The translations under genes and the position numbers were made by a program. This document shows positions 24,182 through 35,999 of a stretch of 64,000 nucleotides of DNA, piece after piece. This DNA comes from Carex sylvatica. Lineage: Eukaryota > Streptophyta > Magnoliopsida > Poales > Cyperaceae. The DNA lies in contig CAXKVR010000003.1 of assembly GCA_964058845.1 (NCBI GenBank), positions 278,501 through 342,500 on the forward strand. Reading direction: 5' to 3'. Below the pieces are notes generated by a model. The model searched no databases, was not told where the DNA came from, and saw nothing but the letters and a program-made list of their open reading frames with translations. Position 1 is the first letter of the stretch; every line of letters starts with the position of its first letter.

Positions 24182-25997
24182 CACTAGTGAAAAAATTGAA
24201 ATCAGGATCGGTCTATCTGAATTGGCTATAGGAACCAATCGATACTAATATCTATCTGGATCGATTTTATTAATAAAACCGATTCTAAGAATGATTTTTT
24301 TGGTCAACCGTTATCAGAATCAATTTTTTAGAGAGAACCGATACTAATTATCATATATTAGGATTGATTCTTAGCTTAGAACCGATCATGATCCTGATAG
24401 TGATCCTGATACTATCAAGATCGGTTCTCTCAAAATAATCGATCCTAATTCTAAAAAAAAAAAAAACTTTTAGGATCGGTTGTTTTTAAATAATCGATTC
24501 AAATTATTACTATTAGGATCGGTTGTTTAAAATAACCGATCCTGATAGTATCAGGTTCGGTTTTTTGAAATTAACCGATCCTAATGCTTATGTAGCGCTA
24601 GGGATTATTTTCGTTTCGCGCCTCTGTACTTATCCAAAATATTTGAGTCTCAACTCATTCCTTTATTTTCGTTTCGCGCCTCTGTACTTAGCCAAAATAT
24701 TTGAGTCTCAACTCATCCCTCTCTCTTTCTCTCCCTCTCCTCCGTGTCTCTCTCTTTCTCTATCTCCGTCTCTCCCTCTCCTTCGTGTTTCTATCTCTCT
24801 GTCTCCGTCTCTCCCTCTCGCCTCACCCTCTCTGCTCAGTAAGCTTTACTATTAATTTTAGGTTTATTAACAAAGTGGATTTGCATGTGATTTAAGAGCT
24901 TCGATGTTAATTTTGTCTTCCATTTGCAAATTTTATTTTTAATGTTACCTTGTTGGTATTTTTTCAGACTTGCAAATTGAAGTTAGGGGATTTCAATGGT
25001 GCTCTATTAGATACTTATTTTCGGCAATGACAGGTTTTGAAATTTATTTGATATTGTGTTTTTGGTGCCAAAATTATGGAATTTTTTCAAGGATCGTACG
25101 AGAAATTCACTCTGATGATTTGTTTTCCTTTTTCTGGTGTTATCTTTTTTTCAAGGGTCGTACAAGAAATTCACTCTGCTCTTTAGCGATGCAAAACTTA
25201 ATTTTTGTTGATAGAGAGTTCACATTTTGGTTATTTTTAAAGTTTTAGTTTAGGTAAACTTTGCATGAACATAAATTTTTTGTAATAATTTAAGATGTGT
25301 ATGATATTTAATTTAGGATGTGTATATGATATTTGATTATTGCTTCTTACTGTGCAAAAAAAAAAATTTAGGATGCTGGCTAACAAAATATATATGGAAG
25401 CTGGTCAAATAAATAATTTTTTTTTTTTTAGCTTCAATAAAACATCAGGATCGGTTATTTTAAACAACCGATTCATATTACTACTATTAGGATCGGTTAT
25501 TTTAAATAACTGATCCAGATTACTACTATTAGGATCGGTTGTTTAAAATAACCGATCCTAAAAGTTTTTTTTTTTTTAGCATTAGGATAGGTTATTTTAA
25601 ACAACCGAACCAGATTACTACTATTAGGATCGGTTGTTTAAAATAATCGATCCTAAATTTTTTTTTATGAATTAGGTTCGGTTATATTAAGCAACCGAAC
25701 CTAATAGTTATTATTTGGATTGGTTGTTTAAACAACCGAACCTAATAGTTATTATTTGGATCGGTTATTTAAACAACCGAACCTAATAGTTATTATTTGG
25801 ATCGGTTGTTTAAACAACCGATCCAAATAGTAACTATTAGGATCGGTTAAAGAACCGATCCAAATAGTAACTATTAGGATCGGTTAAAGAACCGATCCAG
25901 ATTTGTGTGGTATCAGTATCGCCCTGATCAGGATCGGTTACATTTCGATCCTAATATGCGTAAATAATCGATCCTAATTCTAATTTTTCCACTAATG
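24182..25997. mobile_element. Non-autonomous CACTA (En/Spm-like) element
   Basis: The left end is CACTAGTGAAAAAATT and the right end is the inverse of CATTAGTGGAAAAATT. The element is flanked by the 3-bp duplication AAT (24179-24181 and 25998-26000), the CACTA hallmark. Both subterminal regions are packed with direct and inverted copies of AGGATCGGTT and AACCGATCCT, the kind of arrays bound by CACTA TNPA-type proteins. The interior (about 24595-25380) has a CT-rich leader-like stretch but no transposase, so this is an internally deleted derivative. Confidence 0.88.
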
Positions 25998-26000
25998 AAT

Positions 26001-26306
26001 CCTGATAACAATCTCCACATTTTTATCTCTGCAAAAAAACCCCGCACAAACTATCAAAAAAATCATGGGGGGGGCCGCTCAGTCATTAATAAGCATTTCG
26101 TAAACTGTTAGTATTTAACTTGAAGCATCAAAGTATTTATATTGAATTTACAAAGTATTAATCCCTATACAATGATCTCTATTTATGAAAGAATAAATAA
26201 ATCCATCAATTGTCCCAATACAAAATTTTCTTTTCTTTTTTTGAATCGTCCCCACATAACTGGGGACCATTAAATAAACAATCCTCTCATAAATACTTGT
26301 CAGTTA
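26001..26306. other. Intergenic stretch between CACTA element and solo LTR
   Basis: AT-rich DNA with no gene. The segment from about 26222 to 26300 (AAAATTTTC...GGGGACCATTAAATAAACAA) recurs at 29048-29120 on the other side of the solo LTR. It is therefore a pre-existing tandem repeat that the LTR split. Confidence 0.5.
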
Positions 26307-26311
26307 TCCCC

Positions 26312-29039
26312 TGTTACGTTCTGAAATTTTAACGATTAACTTTTAAATGTTTTAAAATCAGGAATCAAAAATCGTGCTGACGAAATAGGAATTTAAACTT
26401 ACAATAATGTTTCCCTAGATAAGCAAATCAAATGTGAATCGAAACTGCGTCAAAAATATGAAATTCTGACTATCTACAGGTTCAGTGCGTCCGCACTGGT
26501 GGTGAGTGCGGGTGGATGATCCGCACTAGCTACTGTTCTCCTTAATTCGTTTTCTGAAATTCTTCTAGTGCGTCTGCATTGACTCCAATTTCATTTTTGT
26601 TAATTTCTGAATTTATACGAGTGTGGATGAGTTGACCCACACTAGATTTGAATGCGGACGCATTAGCCTCGGACATTTTTTCTGAGAAGTGCCAATTTGA
26701 TGAAAATTCGACTAAGTGCTGAGTGCGGGTGACTGACCCGCACTGGAAGTGAGTGCGTCTGCACTCGTGTATATTTCTGTATTTTTTGAGCTACTGAAAT
26801 TCTGCTAAGTGCTGAGTGCAGGTGGTCGACCCGCACTGAAAGTGAGTGTGTCCGCACTCAGGTGGTTTTTTAACCAAATTCCATATTTTTTTCTCTTTTT
26901 CTTTCTCTCTTCCCCTCCGCCCCTTTTCCCCTGTGCTTGTGTGTGTTCCGCCAAAAGAAAGAAGAAAATAGAGAGAGAGCTTTCTCTCCCTCCAAAATTC
27001 ACCAAACCTCCCGTTAAATTGAAGAAAGAAGCGAGAAGTCGGTTGATCATCTCATCTAGCTCTCCTATTCGGTATTCTCTTCTCTCCTCTTCTCTCTCGA
27101 AATTCTAATTTCACCATTGTTGGGGTTTTTGCTTTAAACTTGAGATTTGTATTTAAATTGCTAGTAGTCTATCTCCTTTGAGCTTCTTTGTTATTTATTT
27201 GTTGATTATTTTCTTGATTTCATCTCGATTTTGGATTTCTATTTCTATTTCTAGGATTTTCTATTTCTATTTCTATTTTCTTGATTTCATCTTGATTGAT
27301 TAGGTTAATTCGACCAAATAGACTTGTAGTCGGTAAATCTCTCTCTCAACCTTGACATCTAGCGAGTAATTGAAAAATTGTACTGTTGCTAGAACTAAAA
27401 GTAGTGAGAGAGTAAATGGGTATACCTACAAATTGACCTAATTGGAATTGTGTATGATTTAGAGGATCCAGATGTAAAGTGTGTGAATTTAGAGATTTTG
27501 AGTAAGAAAGAAAGAATCAAAAGAATCGATATCAAAGCATAGGAATGTATAAACCATTAATAAACTCGAGTAAGCATCTCGACTATTGAACCAGGATTAA
27601 ACCAAGTATACATGTAACATGGGTGTAGGCTCGGTCGAGCAAGAATTAGCGGGACATTTTGAGACGTCTGATCTGTAATTAAGCGATACGCTCGTCGTAA
27701 ACAGGTGCAGGGTTCTTGGACTTATTTGATATTTCATTTTTAGGAATTAAATTCTTTATTCGTTTATCATGTTGAATGCTTGATTGTTGCATAGTTGGGA
27801 ATTCATGTTATATGTTTGATTGTTGCATCATTGAATTGTGTAAATTATTTGCATAACCCCATCAAATTAAACTCGAATTGACGTGACTTGAATGATTTAC
27901 ATGCTGGTATGATTGTCAGTTGTGTTGATCTATTATGATCTGCTTATGATTAAGAGTCACCACGAATTGCTGATTGAGAATGTACATGTGAGTGGATTTA
28001 TGAAGTTGAGCTGTATAGCTGACTTAGATCCAACGAATTTGCAAAGTTAAGCTATATAACTGACTTTGAGCCCGGGATCCTTCTAGCACTTTAGGTGAAT
28101 GGCCCTCAATTTTCCCAGTACCGATTGGAATGAGGGGTGAGTGATTATATTGATGTGTGGATTGAAATCGTGGGTAACAAGTGTAACGTCTGTGGCTCGG
28201 GGGTATTTCCTACGTGTTAATGCGTTTGGACGGTCAATTGAATATTACGACAATTGAAATGATTTCAAAATGAATTTTTCTTTATATGACTTGAAACATA
28301 CCTTAGGAAATAGTTAAGCCAAGCAATTACATATGTGTGTCAGATAAAGGATCCAGCTCGGTGGAACGTCTGTAGGTGTCAGTAACCCTAAAGACGAGGG
28401 TCAGATAAAAGGTTCAGCTCGATTGAATATCTGTAGTTGCTACAAGCCCTAATAAATAAATGAGTTAAGCCAAATATATGTTTGTTTGAACTTCATCTTG
28501 GAAATTCCGTTAATTGTGAGTCATTTGATTAATTATTGTCGAGCATATGCATCCCTTTAATTATGAATATATATCTATTTGAATTGCTATTGTATGGGTT
28601 TTATTTTTGAATATGGAGTTTGATTGCAAGTCCAATAATCTAACTATGGCAAATTCGCACTGAGAATTTATTCTCACCCCCACTGTTCGGGTTATATTAC
28701 AGGTTCTAGTGCGACTGAGTCTGGGGAGGCACGCGATTAGTAGGCCTCTGGTATAGGTCACCATTACCCCAATAGTTATTTTGTTAGTTGGCTAAAGATG
28801 TATATATTATTTTTGTCGTATAACTCTCTATGTCATACCTGATAGTCGGCATCCATATGTGATACCTTGATGTATTATACTTTTACTAGACTCATGTACT
28901 CGAATTTATATATATGAACTCATTTTCATATTATTTTGTTGTGAACTTCTGAATGTATTTTAAATTGCCTTGTAAGCATACACGGAGTTGTATGCTTACG
29001 GCGGGGGACTGTCGCGACCCGTGACCGCGGGGTATGACA
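26312..29039. mobile_element. Solo LTR of a large LTR retrotransposon
   Basis: A 2728-bp block starting TGTTACGTTCTG and ending GGTATGACA, with the 5-bp duplication TCCCC on each side (26307-26311 and 29040-29044). There is no primer-binding site, polypurine tract or coding region, so it is a single LTR left by recombination. The first 600 bp hold repeated GTGCGGGTG / CGACCCGCACT / GTGCGTCTGCACT palindromic motifs. Its length suggests a Ty3/Gypsy family with long LTRs, but this is inference. Its orientation cannot be fixed from the ends alone. Confidence 0.85.
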
Positions 29040-29044
29040 TCCCC

Positions 29045-30608
29045 GCACAAAATTTTCATTTTTTTGGATTGTCCCCGTACAACTAGGGACCATTAAATAA
29101 ACAATCACCTCACCCAATGATAAATACTTTTCAGACATAATGATAAATACTTTATGTTTCATGGATAAATACTTCTCAAACATAATTATAACTTTTAGTA
29201 AAACATCAATAATAAATATTTCTCAGACATAATGATAAATATTTTATATTATATGGATATAAATACTTTATGTTACATGGATAAATATTTCTCAGACATA
29301 ACTGCAACTTTAGTAAAACATCAATGATAAATACTTCTCAAGCATAATGATAAATACTTTATGTTACATGAATAAATATTTCTAAGACATAATTGTAATT
29401 TTCTTATGCATAAATATTTTCTTATAATTTTGGACAAAAATTTTAACTAAGAATTTTTATTCTCTATTATGTATGTATTCATCCACATATATGTATGTAT
29501 GCACATTATAATTTTCTTATGTGTGGATGAACATATATGTAGATCCTTGTATTTTTTCATTGGAGATGCAATTTTGTTGAAGACGTTTAACTAAGAGGCA
29601 TCATGTCATGGATCACATGCACACTCCTTTTTTAATATGTTAAATCTAATACAACTTAGTATGTATGAAATTTCGATCCAAACTAGATCAAAACTAAGCG
29701 TTTTGACAACATGAGCCCAAGCTTGATCACATGGTTACTAAGTGGTAATGATATAACTTTTATACAAACATTGTATTGGATCATGAGAAGTATATGTTAT
29801 GTATTATCACATGGGATTGCATGTACAAAAGGCTATGTGTGTATATATATATATATGTTGCACGAATTGTAAATTGTTAGTATTTTCTATGGTTTTATAT
29901 GAATTCATATATAATAATCGGTCCAACGGAAGTTTAATGTATATTTTTCATATAAATAATTTAAACCATATAACGTTATTTTTTTTTAATAATTGGTTGT
30001 TATCAATTTTTATCAACTTTAAATTATAATTTTTAGAAAAATATATGTATGTCAAAGACAACGATAAATACTTCTCATAAGCAATGATAAATACTTTATG
30101 TTACATGGATAAATACTTCTCAGACATAATTGTAATTTTCAGTAAAACATATGTACGTCAAAGACAATGATAAATATTTCTCAGATATAATGGTAAATAC
30201 TTATCAGAACAATGATAAATACTTTCTTGAACTTTTTAATAAGTAGTGTTTAATCAAATCAAAGTATTATCATGTCAGGGACATTGATAAATACTTCTGA
30301 GACATAATGATAAATATTTGTTAGAACAATGGTAAATACTTTCTTGAACATCAATAAACATACAAATAATTGTTATTAAAGGACAGCATAATTAATGCGG
30401 GGATTGTTAAAAGGACAGTATAATTAATGCGGAAATTATTATTAAATGACAGTAATTAATACGGGGATAAATGAAAATTCTTAGCAAAATTAATGGGGGA
30501 TAAAATACAGTTAAGGAAGTTAATTTGGAGAGAAACAGTGGGGGGGGGGGTAAATGGGGGGACAGGGGTGAAGGGAATGATATAATTATTCATCATTTTA
30601 TGTTCATT
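29045..30608. repeat. Zone of scattered GATAAATACTT repeats
   Basis: GATAAATACTT and close variants (GATAAATATTT) occur many times between about 29120 and 30350, often followed by CTCAGACATAAT or by TATGTTACATGG. Spacing is irregular, so this is not a simple tandem array. The segment 29400-29900 inside it also recurs inside the CACTA element at 31690-34690. No gene is present. The G10 run at 30541 is notable only as a homopolymer. Confidence 0.7.
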
Positions 30609-31586
30609 AATCACTACTACATAAATGGTCATTGTACACTGCACATTGTACACGGATTTGCCAATATTATATAAAAACCGTGTAGAAATTGTAATTTTTT
30701 GGAAGCCTGAAATATCTATAGGATCTCTACACGGATATTTATTAAAGAATCAGTGTAAAAATTTATGAGAGAGCTACATGGACATTTATTAGGAAATGTA
30801 CACGGCTTATTGTTTAAATAACAGTGTAGAAAGCTTTGAGAGAGCTACACGGATATTTAATTAAAGAACCGTGAAGAAAGGTAGAAATTGTACACGGTTT
30901 GTTTAAATAACAGTGTAGAAAGCTTGTGAGAGCTACACGGACGTTTAATAAAGAGCCGTGTAGAAAGGTAGAAATTGTACACGGTTTTTTTATTTAATTA
31001 ACAGTGTAGAAAGTCTTGAGAGAGTTACATAGACGTTTAATAAAGAGCCGTGTAGAAAGGTTATTTTAGGGTTTTGGTTATATAAAAAGCCTTCTCCTTC
31101 CAGTGCTGTTTTGATCAATTTATACTATTTATCTCTGTATTGAATGTTGGTCTTATTTTTGCACACAAGGAGGCCGGATCTGAGATCTTTGAAGTTAATT
31201 TGTATTTCTCCTCTCTATCTTGCTAAAGTTAGTCATGTATATATATATTTCTCTTTTCTTCCTCTAATTTTATGTTACTTATTATTGCTTATTTAGGTCA
31301 ATTATTAATTAATACATGTATGCTTGATTTGTTAAGATAATATAAATAATTAGTGTATTGTGGACTATATTTTGAAAGTGAGGAAGTAAAGAAAATGCCT
31401 AAGGTCTCCATTATCAAATCTAAGGAAAACCGTTGAAGATCAGTCCTAACGCTTTCGCCTAAAGATGTCTGCACTTCAGAACTGTAAGATTTAAATTACT
31501 TTGTTATTTTATTTTGGATTTACGGATTCTGGATTGCTTGTGCTTTTCAATTGCAAAATACGTCATGAATTATTAAGACTATAATT

Positions 31587-31599
31587 TGGTATCAGAGCC
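31587..31599 (+). repeat. Copia-type primer-binding site remnant
   Basis: TGGTATCAGAGCC is complementary to the 3' end of initiator tRNA-Met, which primes most plant Ty1/Copia elements. The DNA before it (about 31100-31585) may be the tail of an LTR. No Copia coding sequence follows, so only a fragment, or a TRIM/LARD-like element, is present. Confidence 0.65.
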
Positions 31600-32012
31600 A
31601 TCGTAAATTCATATAAGATGCAATTATTATTTTTTTACGAAATTGATTTTCAATGGTTTGTATAAAAGCTATACTGATTCAACTATTTTATATATAAATA
31701 TTTTCTTATAATTTTGGATGAAAATTTTAAAGGAGATTTTTTATTCCCTATTATGTGTGCACATATATGTTGATCAATGGATATGGATTCTTATTGGAGA
31801 TGCAATATGTTGGAGATCTTTAACCAAGAGATATCATGTCATGAATCACATGAGAGCTCTTTTTTGATATGTTTGATCTAATACGCCTTAGTTTGTATGA
31901 AATTCTGGTGCAAACTAGATCATAACCAAGAGTTTTGACAACATGAGCCCAAAATTGAAACGACGCATCTTTTATACACACATTGTATTGGATCTTGAAG
32001 AGTATATGTTAT

Positions 32013-32849
32013 ATGGTTCATGTCAAAAGCCCTCTGCATGGCATCCAACTTGGCGGTGAGAGCGGTGATCTGATCGACCTCAAGTCGGCCTCCTCCAGTT
32101 GCTCGAGTGCCCTCTCGGCCGGACCACTGTTGGTTAGTCGTCATATTATCGATTAAGTTCATTGCCTCAGTAGCCTCTTGATCCATGAGAGCTCCACCTG
32201 CAACTGCATCAACAGAAGTACGAGTGGTATCAGTTAAACCAGCATAAAAAGACTGAACAAGTAACCATTCGGGAATACCATGATGTGGGCAAGAGTATTG
32301 CAATTCCCTAAACCTTTCCCAGGCCTCATTCAATGGTTCATCAGGCCTTTGTCTGAAACTGATCAGTTGAGTCCTAACCTTGGCAGTTCTTTTATAGGGG
32401 AAAAATCTGGTCAAAAACAGTTTGGACAGTTCCCTCCAAGTGGTAATTGAACCCCTTGGTAATGACCCTAACCATTTCTTAGCTTTATCCCTAAGAGTGA
32501 AAGGAAATAAAGCAAGTCTAATATAATCAGCTGTTGTGCCATTAATTTTAATGGTGGCACAACATTCAAGGAAGGTCTGAACATGGGCATGCGGATCCTT
32601 ATGATCCATGCCATGGAATGTGTTTTGCTGCACGATGTTGACAACGCCCGGATTGAAGTTGGGTTGGTTGCCGACAATCCTTGGCAATCGGATTGCTCCT
32701 CTAACATCTCTAGCTCTCGGGACATTGAACTCTCGCAACGTCCTTGGCGCATAGTCTGCTCCTTCTTCATCAGAGTATTGATCCTCGATAGGTGGATCTT
32801 GTTCAACACCGTCATTGGGTGGATCTTGTTCAACACCGTGGTTGTTCAT
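32013..32849 (-). pseudogene. Truncated Ty3/Gypsy Gag (Athila/Tat-like)
   Basis: The minus-strand reading frame has a retrotransposon Gag domain. Visible signatures include IRLALFPFTLRDKAKKWLGS, then ITTWRELSKLFLTRFFP, then EAWERFRELQYSCPHHGIPE and a GGALM segment, followed by EVDQITALTAKLDAM. About 277 residues are Gag. The frame then runs into foreign DNA at about 32013 and stops at 31920. No protease, reverse transcriptase or integrase follows, so the element is cut off inside gag. The PBS lies 260 bp upstream. Confidence 0.88.
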
Positions 32850-33109
32850 TTCGCTTTGTTCTGGATCTGTCTGGCCTCTGTTGTCGGCTTGTATGGTCCG
32901 TATGAATCTTGTACGGGCCGTACGGAGAGGTGACAGATGTGGTGGTGCTGGAACAAATGTGTTGGAAGTTCGCCCCTTGCTTCTGAGATGGTAGTGGTTT
33001 TTGGGCAGTGACTCTTCCAGTATGTTCCTGCAAAGATGGAATACGAAAAATTAAAATTAAAATCTAGAATCAAGCAAAAATAAGAAAAAGTATATAATTT
33101 TTGTTGACC

Positions 33110-33127
33110 TCCCCGGCAACGGCGCCA
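33110..33127 (-). repeat. Gypsy primer-binding site complementary to tRNA-Asp
   Basis: Read on the minus strand it is TGGCGCCGTTGCCGGGGA, the complement of the 3' end of tRNA-Asp. This primer is typical of Athila-type and some other plant Gypsy elements. It lies between the gag frame and the LTR end at about 33134, in the correct order. Confidence 0.85.
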
Positions 33128-33133
33128 AAAACT

Positions 33134-34590
33134 TGATCGCACAGAATATATGCTACAAAGTTTTGGTATAGCAAGGTATACTTTTTAAACCTTTGTTATA
33201 CTCTGTCAATTCAGATAGCAAGTGTACTATCATATCGTTGAGTATGCTCAGGTATCGATCCACAGGGATGGAAGAAAAAAACTGGACTTATCCTAAAATC
33301 ACTTAAGATTCTAGAAATGAGAGAGATTGGTTTGGGTTTAGTTCTAACAATTCTACTGATTTATGACAAGTTTAAAAGACAATAAAATATAATTAAAGTT
33401 ATTTTCAATTGATAAAAGGGCGTTTCCAGGGTTCAGATTTCATTTCTATTCAGCCTCGAGGCATACGGCCCGTACAGATTCCCGTACAGTCCGTATTGGA
33501 CCTTCAAGTTGATGCTGCAGCTACTGTTTTCTGTGTTGATACTATGTTTAGGGTTTCTTTCGACCAGATCTAGATACCTAACCTCAACTTTCGCATTTTG
33601 GCCTAATACCCGATTACCGGACTCAAATACTTCCCTCTTAGATGCGTTAAACCTCAACTTTCGCATTTTGGCCTAATTTATCTAAGTTACTTGTTAGTTT
33701 ACTAAAAGTATCCAAGAGCTTTCGCCTCAAGAAAAGTTTTGTCTTTCAGGTACTCCTTGGTTTCACCCTACTTCATATACTTTATTCGGTTGGAATAAAT
33801 GTCATAGACTTAGCTCCTAACACTTAGATGTGCGCATTCATCTAACGGAATGACTAATCAATTCAAGCAAACACAAATAAAGAAATAAAAATACTACACA
33901 ACAAAGTAAAAACAAAGCATTCAACACAAGATCCAAGTAGTATACAAACAAAACAAAACTAGAAACTACATCTTACCCCTAGAAACAAAGTAAATTAGCT
34001 ATTCATGTTCACGAGATAGCACAAATAACAAGAAATAAAAGAGTTCATGATAAAAACAGTGGAAAATCCAAAGATCCGTTACAAACTCGCGTTCTTCCCT
34101 TCTCTTCTCCTTTTCCTCCTCCCCAAGCAACCAAGGAAAATGATGGAAAGTTATTGATTGATTGATTCTCCCTTTTTCTGCTGTGGAATATCTCCTTTAA
34201 TACCCCAGATCACGCCTCCAGGGGTTTCCTTTTCGGCCCCTCAAATCATGCTCATTTCAGATTCCAGCTGGATTTTCCGAATCAGCATTGTACGGTCCGT
34301 AAGGAATCCGGTACGGACCGTATGCCTGGGCTTTGACTTGGAGACTTTGTGCCTCTGTTATGGATCCTTCCGTGTGGTTGGACAGATCTTGTACGGTCTG
34401 TACAGAATGTCATACGAACCGTATGAAAAGTAGTCAGATGCAGTTTTTCGCCCTTTTTCCTGCAAAATACCAAACAAAGCATAGCAGTACCACATTTCAT
34501 CGAAATACAAGTAAAAAGTCCACATTCATAGGCTTTAAAGCACAGGTTTCATTGTAAATTAGGGCCATAATTTAGATATAATATGGAGAT
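33134..34590 (-). mobile_element. LTR of the nested Gypsy element
   Basis: The DNA beyond the primer-binding site, up to where the CACTA host sequence resumes at about 34590, behaves as the 5' LTR. Its inner end reads ...GATCA on the minus strand, a few bases before the PBS. It contains several GTACGGNCCGTA motifs (see findings). The outer end is inferred from the uninterrupted copy of the host sequence at 29775-29830; a precise TG start and target duplication were not found. Confidence 0.6.
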
Positions 34591-35094
34591 ATCAGTTCAC
34601 ATGGGATTGCATATGTACAAAAGGCAATATCTATATATGTTGCATGAATTGTAATATGTTAATATTTTCTATGGTTTTTATATTGTGCTTACTTATACTT
34701 TTCATTTCATTAATAGCAATTGATATTTGTGAGTGTCTTGCATCTACCTTTTATTATTACTAACTAATACCAAATTATAATTGTAGTATGGACCAAAGCA
34801 AAAGTGTTACACTAAGAAGCAGATCGACAATGTCAGATGTACGTGGGCAATGTGGTTTCAATTTAAATTTTATAATGCTAAATATGGATTTGTATAATTT
34901 TGTAATGCTAAATATAGATTTGTATAATTTTGTATAATGTAGTGTACATGAATTATTTATATTGTTGTATAGTTTTAGAATTCTGAGTTTAAAAGGCCTC
35001 TGTTTAATGTTACTCTGTTTTGGAATTCTGATTTTAAATGGCTAGCGAAACTGGAGGCCAGCCACACACACACACACACACACACACAAATAAG

Positions 35095-35790
35095 ACAATT
35101 CTACACGGACATTTAACTAAATGTCCCTGTAGAAAGGTATTTAAACATAAAAAAATTAAAAAAAATAATAATAAGACAATTCTACATGGACATTTAGCTA
35201 AATGTCCATGTAGAAAGGTATTAAACATTAAAAAAAATTGAAAAAAAATAATAATAAGACAATTCTACATGGACATTTAACTAACTGTCCGCGTAGAAAG
35301 GTATTTAAACATTAAAAAAAAAAAATTTAAAAAATTTTAAAAAAATTTAATAAGACAATTCTACACGGACATTTAACTAAATGTCCATGTAGAAAGGTAT
35401 TTAAACATAAAAAAATTAAAAAAATAATAATAAGACAATTCTACACGGACATTTAGCTAAATGTCCGTGTAGAAAGGTATTAAACATTAAAAAAAAATGA
35501 AAAAAATAATAATAAGGCAATTCTACATGGACATTTAACTAACTGTCCGTGTAGAAAAGTATTTAAACATAAAAAAAATTAAAAAAAAATTGAAAAAAAA
35601 ATTTAATAGGACAATTCTACACGGACATTTAACTAAAGTCCGTATAGAAAGGTATTTATACATTAAAAAAAAAGATAGAGCAACACGGACATTTAGCTAA
35701 ATATCTGTGTAGAAAGAGTAATCGTACACGGGCATTTAACTAAATGTCCGTGTAGAAAGAGTAATTGTACACGGTTGTTTATGTAATAAT
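35095..35790. repeat. Array of palindromic CACTA subterminal repeats
   Basis: About nine copies of a hairpin unit, CTACACGGACATTTA then ATGTCCGTGTAGAAA, spaced about 80 bp apart by A-rich spacers. The copies differ by single bases such as CTACATGG for CTACACGG. In CACTA elements such subterminal repeats are transposase-accessory binding sites. A CA microsatellite precedes it at 35064-35088. Confidence 0.85.
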
Positions 35791-35999
35791 TCGTGTAGCT
35801 CAGTTATTTTGAGAGCGACGTTGGCAAGTGTTTGTACACGGTTATTTATGTAATAATCCGTGTAGCTCTCTTATAATCGCACACGAGTAAATATTTGTGT
35901 ATATTTATTCAAGGATTTCTACACAATCTACACGGCAGGAAATCCGTGTAGCTCCTCCAATTATGTCCGTATGCAATCTCTTATTCTGTAGTAGTGAAT

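Larger units (their letters stand above)
30612..35996. mobile_element. CACTA (En/Spm-like) element carrying nested insertions
   Basis: Ends are CACTACTACA and its exact inverse TGTAGTAGTG, flanked by the 3-bp duplication AAT (30609-30611 and 35997-35999). Subterminal regions are full of CTACACGG / CCGTGTAG motifs: about 30640-31060 on the left and 35095-35960 on the right. No CACTA transposase remains. The interior holds a Copia-type primer-binding site (31587-31599), a copy of the 29.4-kb repeat, and a truncated Gypsy element at about 32013-34590. It is a non-autonomous, composite element of 5385 bp. Confidence 0.9.

Noticed and set aside
24523..24895. ORFs with Ser/Leu/Pro-rich products
   Set aside because: They come from a CT-rich tract inside a CACTA derivative and are low-complexity.
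26805..27108. Overlapping ORFs of 81 and 99 codons
   Set aside because: They lie within the solo LTR and derive from pyrimidine/purine-rich tracts; no retroelement domain is present.
35095..35790. CRISPR-like regularly spaced repeats
   Set aside because: The units are palindromic CACTA subterminal repeats in a plant transposon with A-rich spacers, not a CRISPR array.
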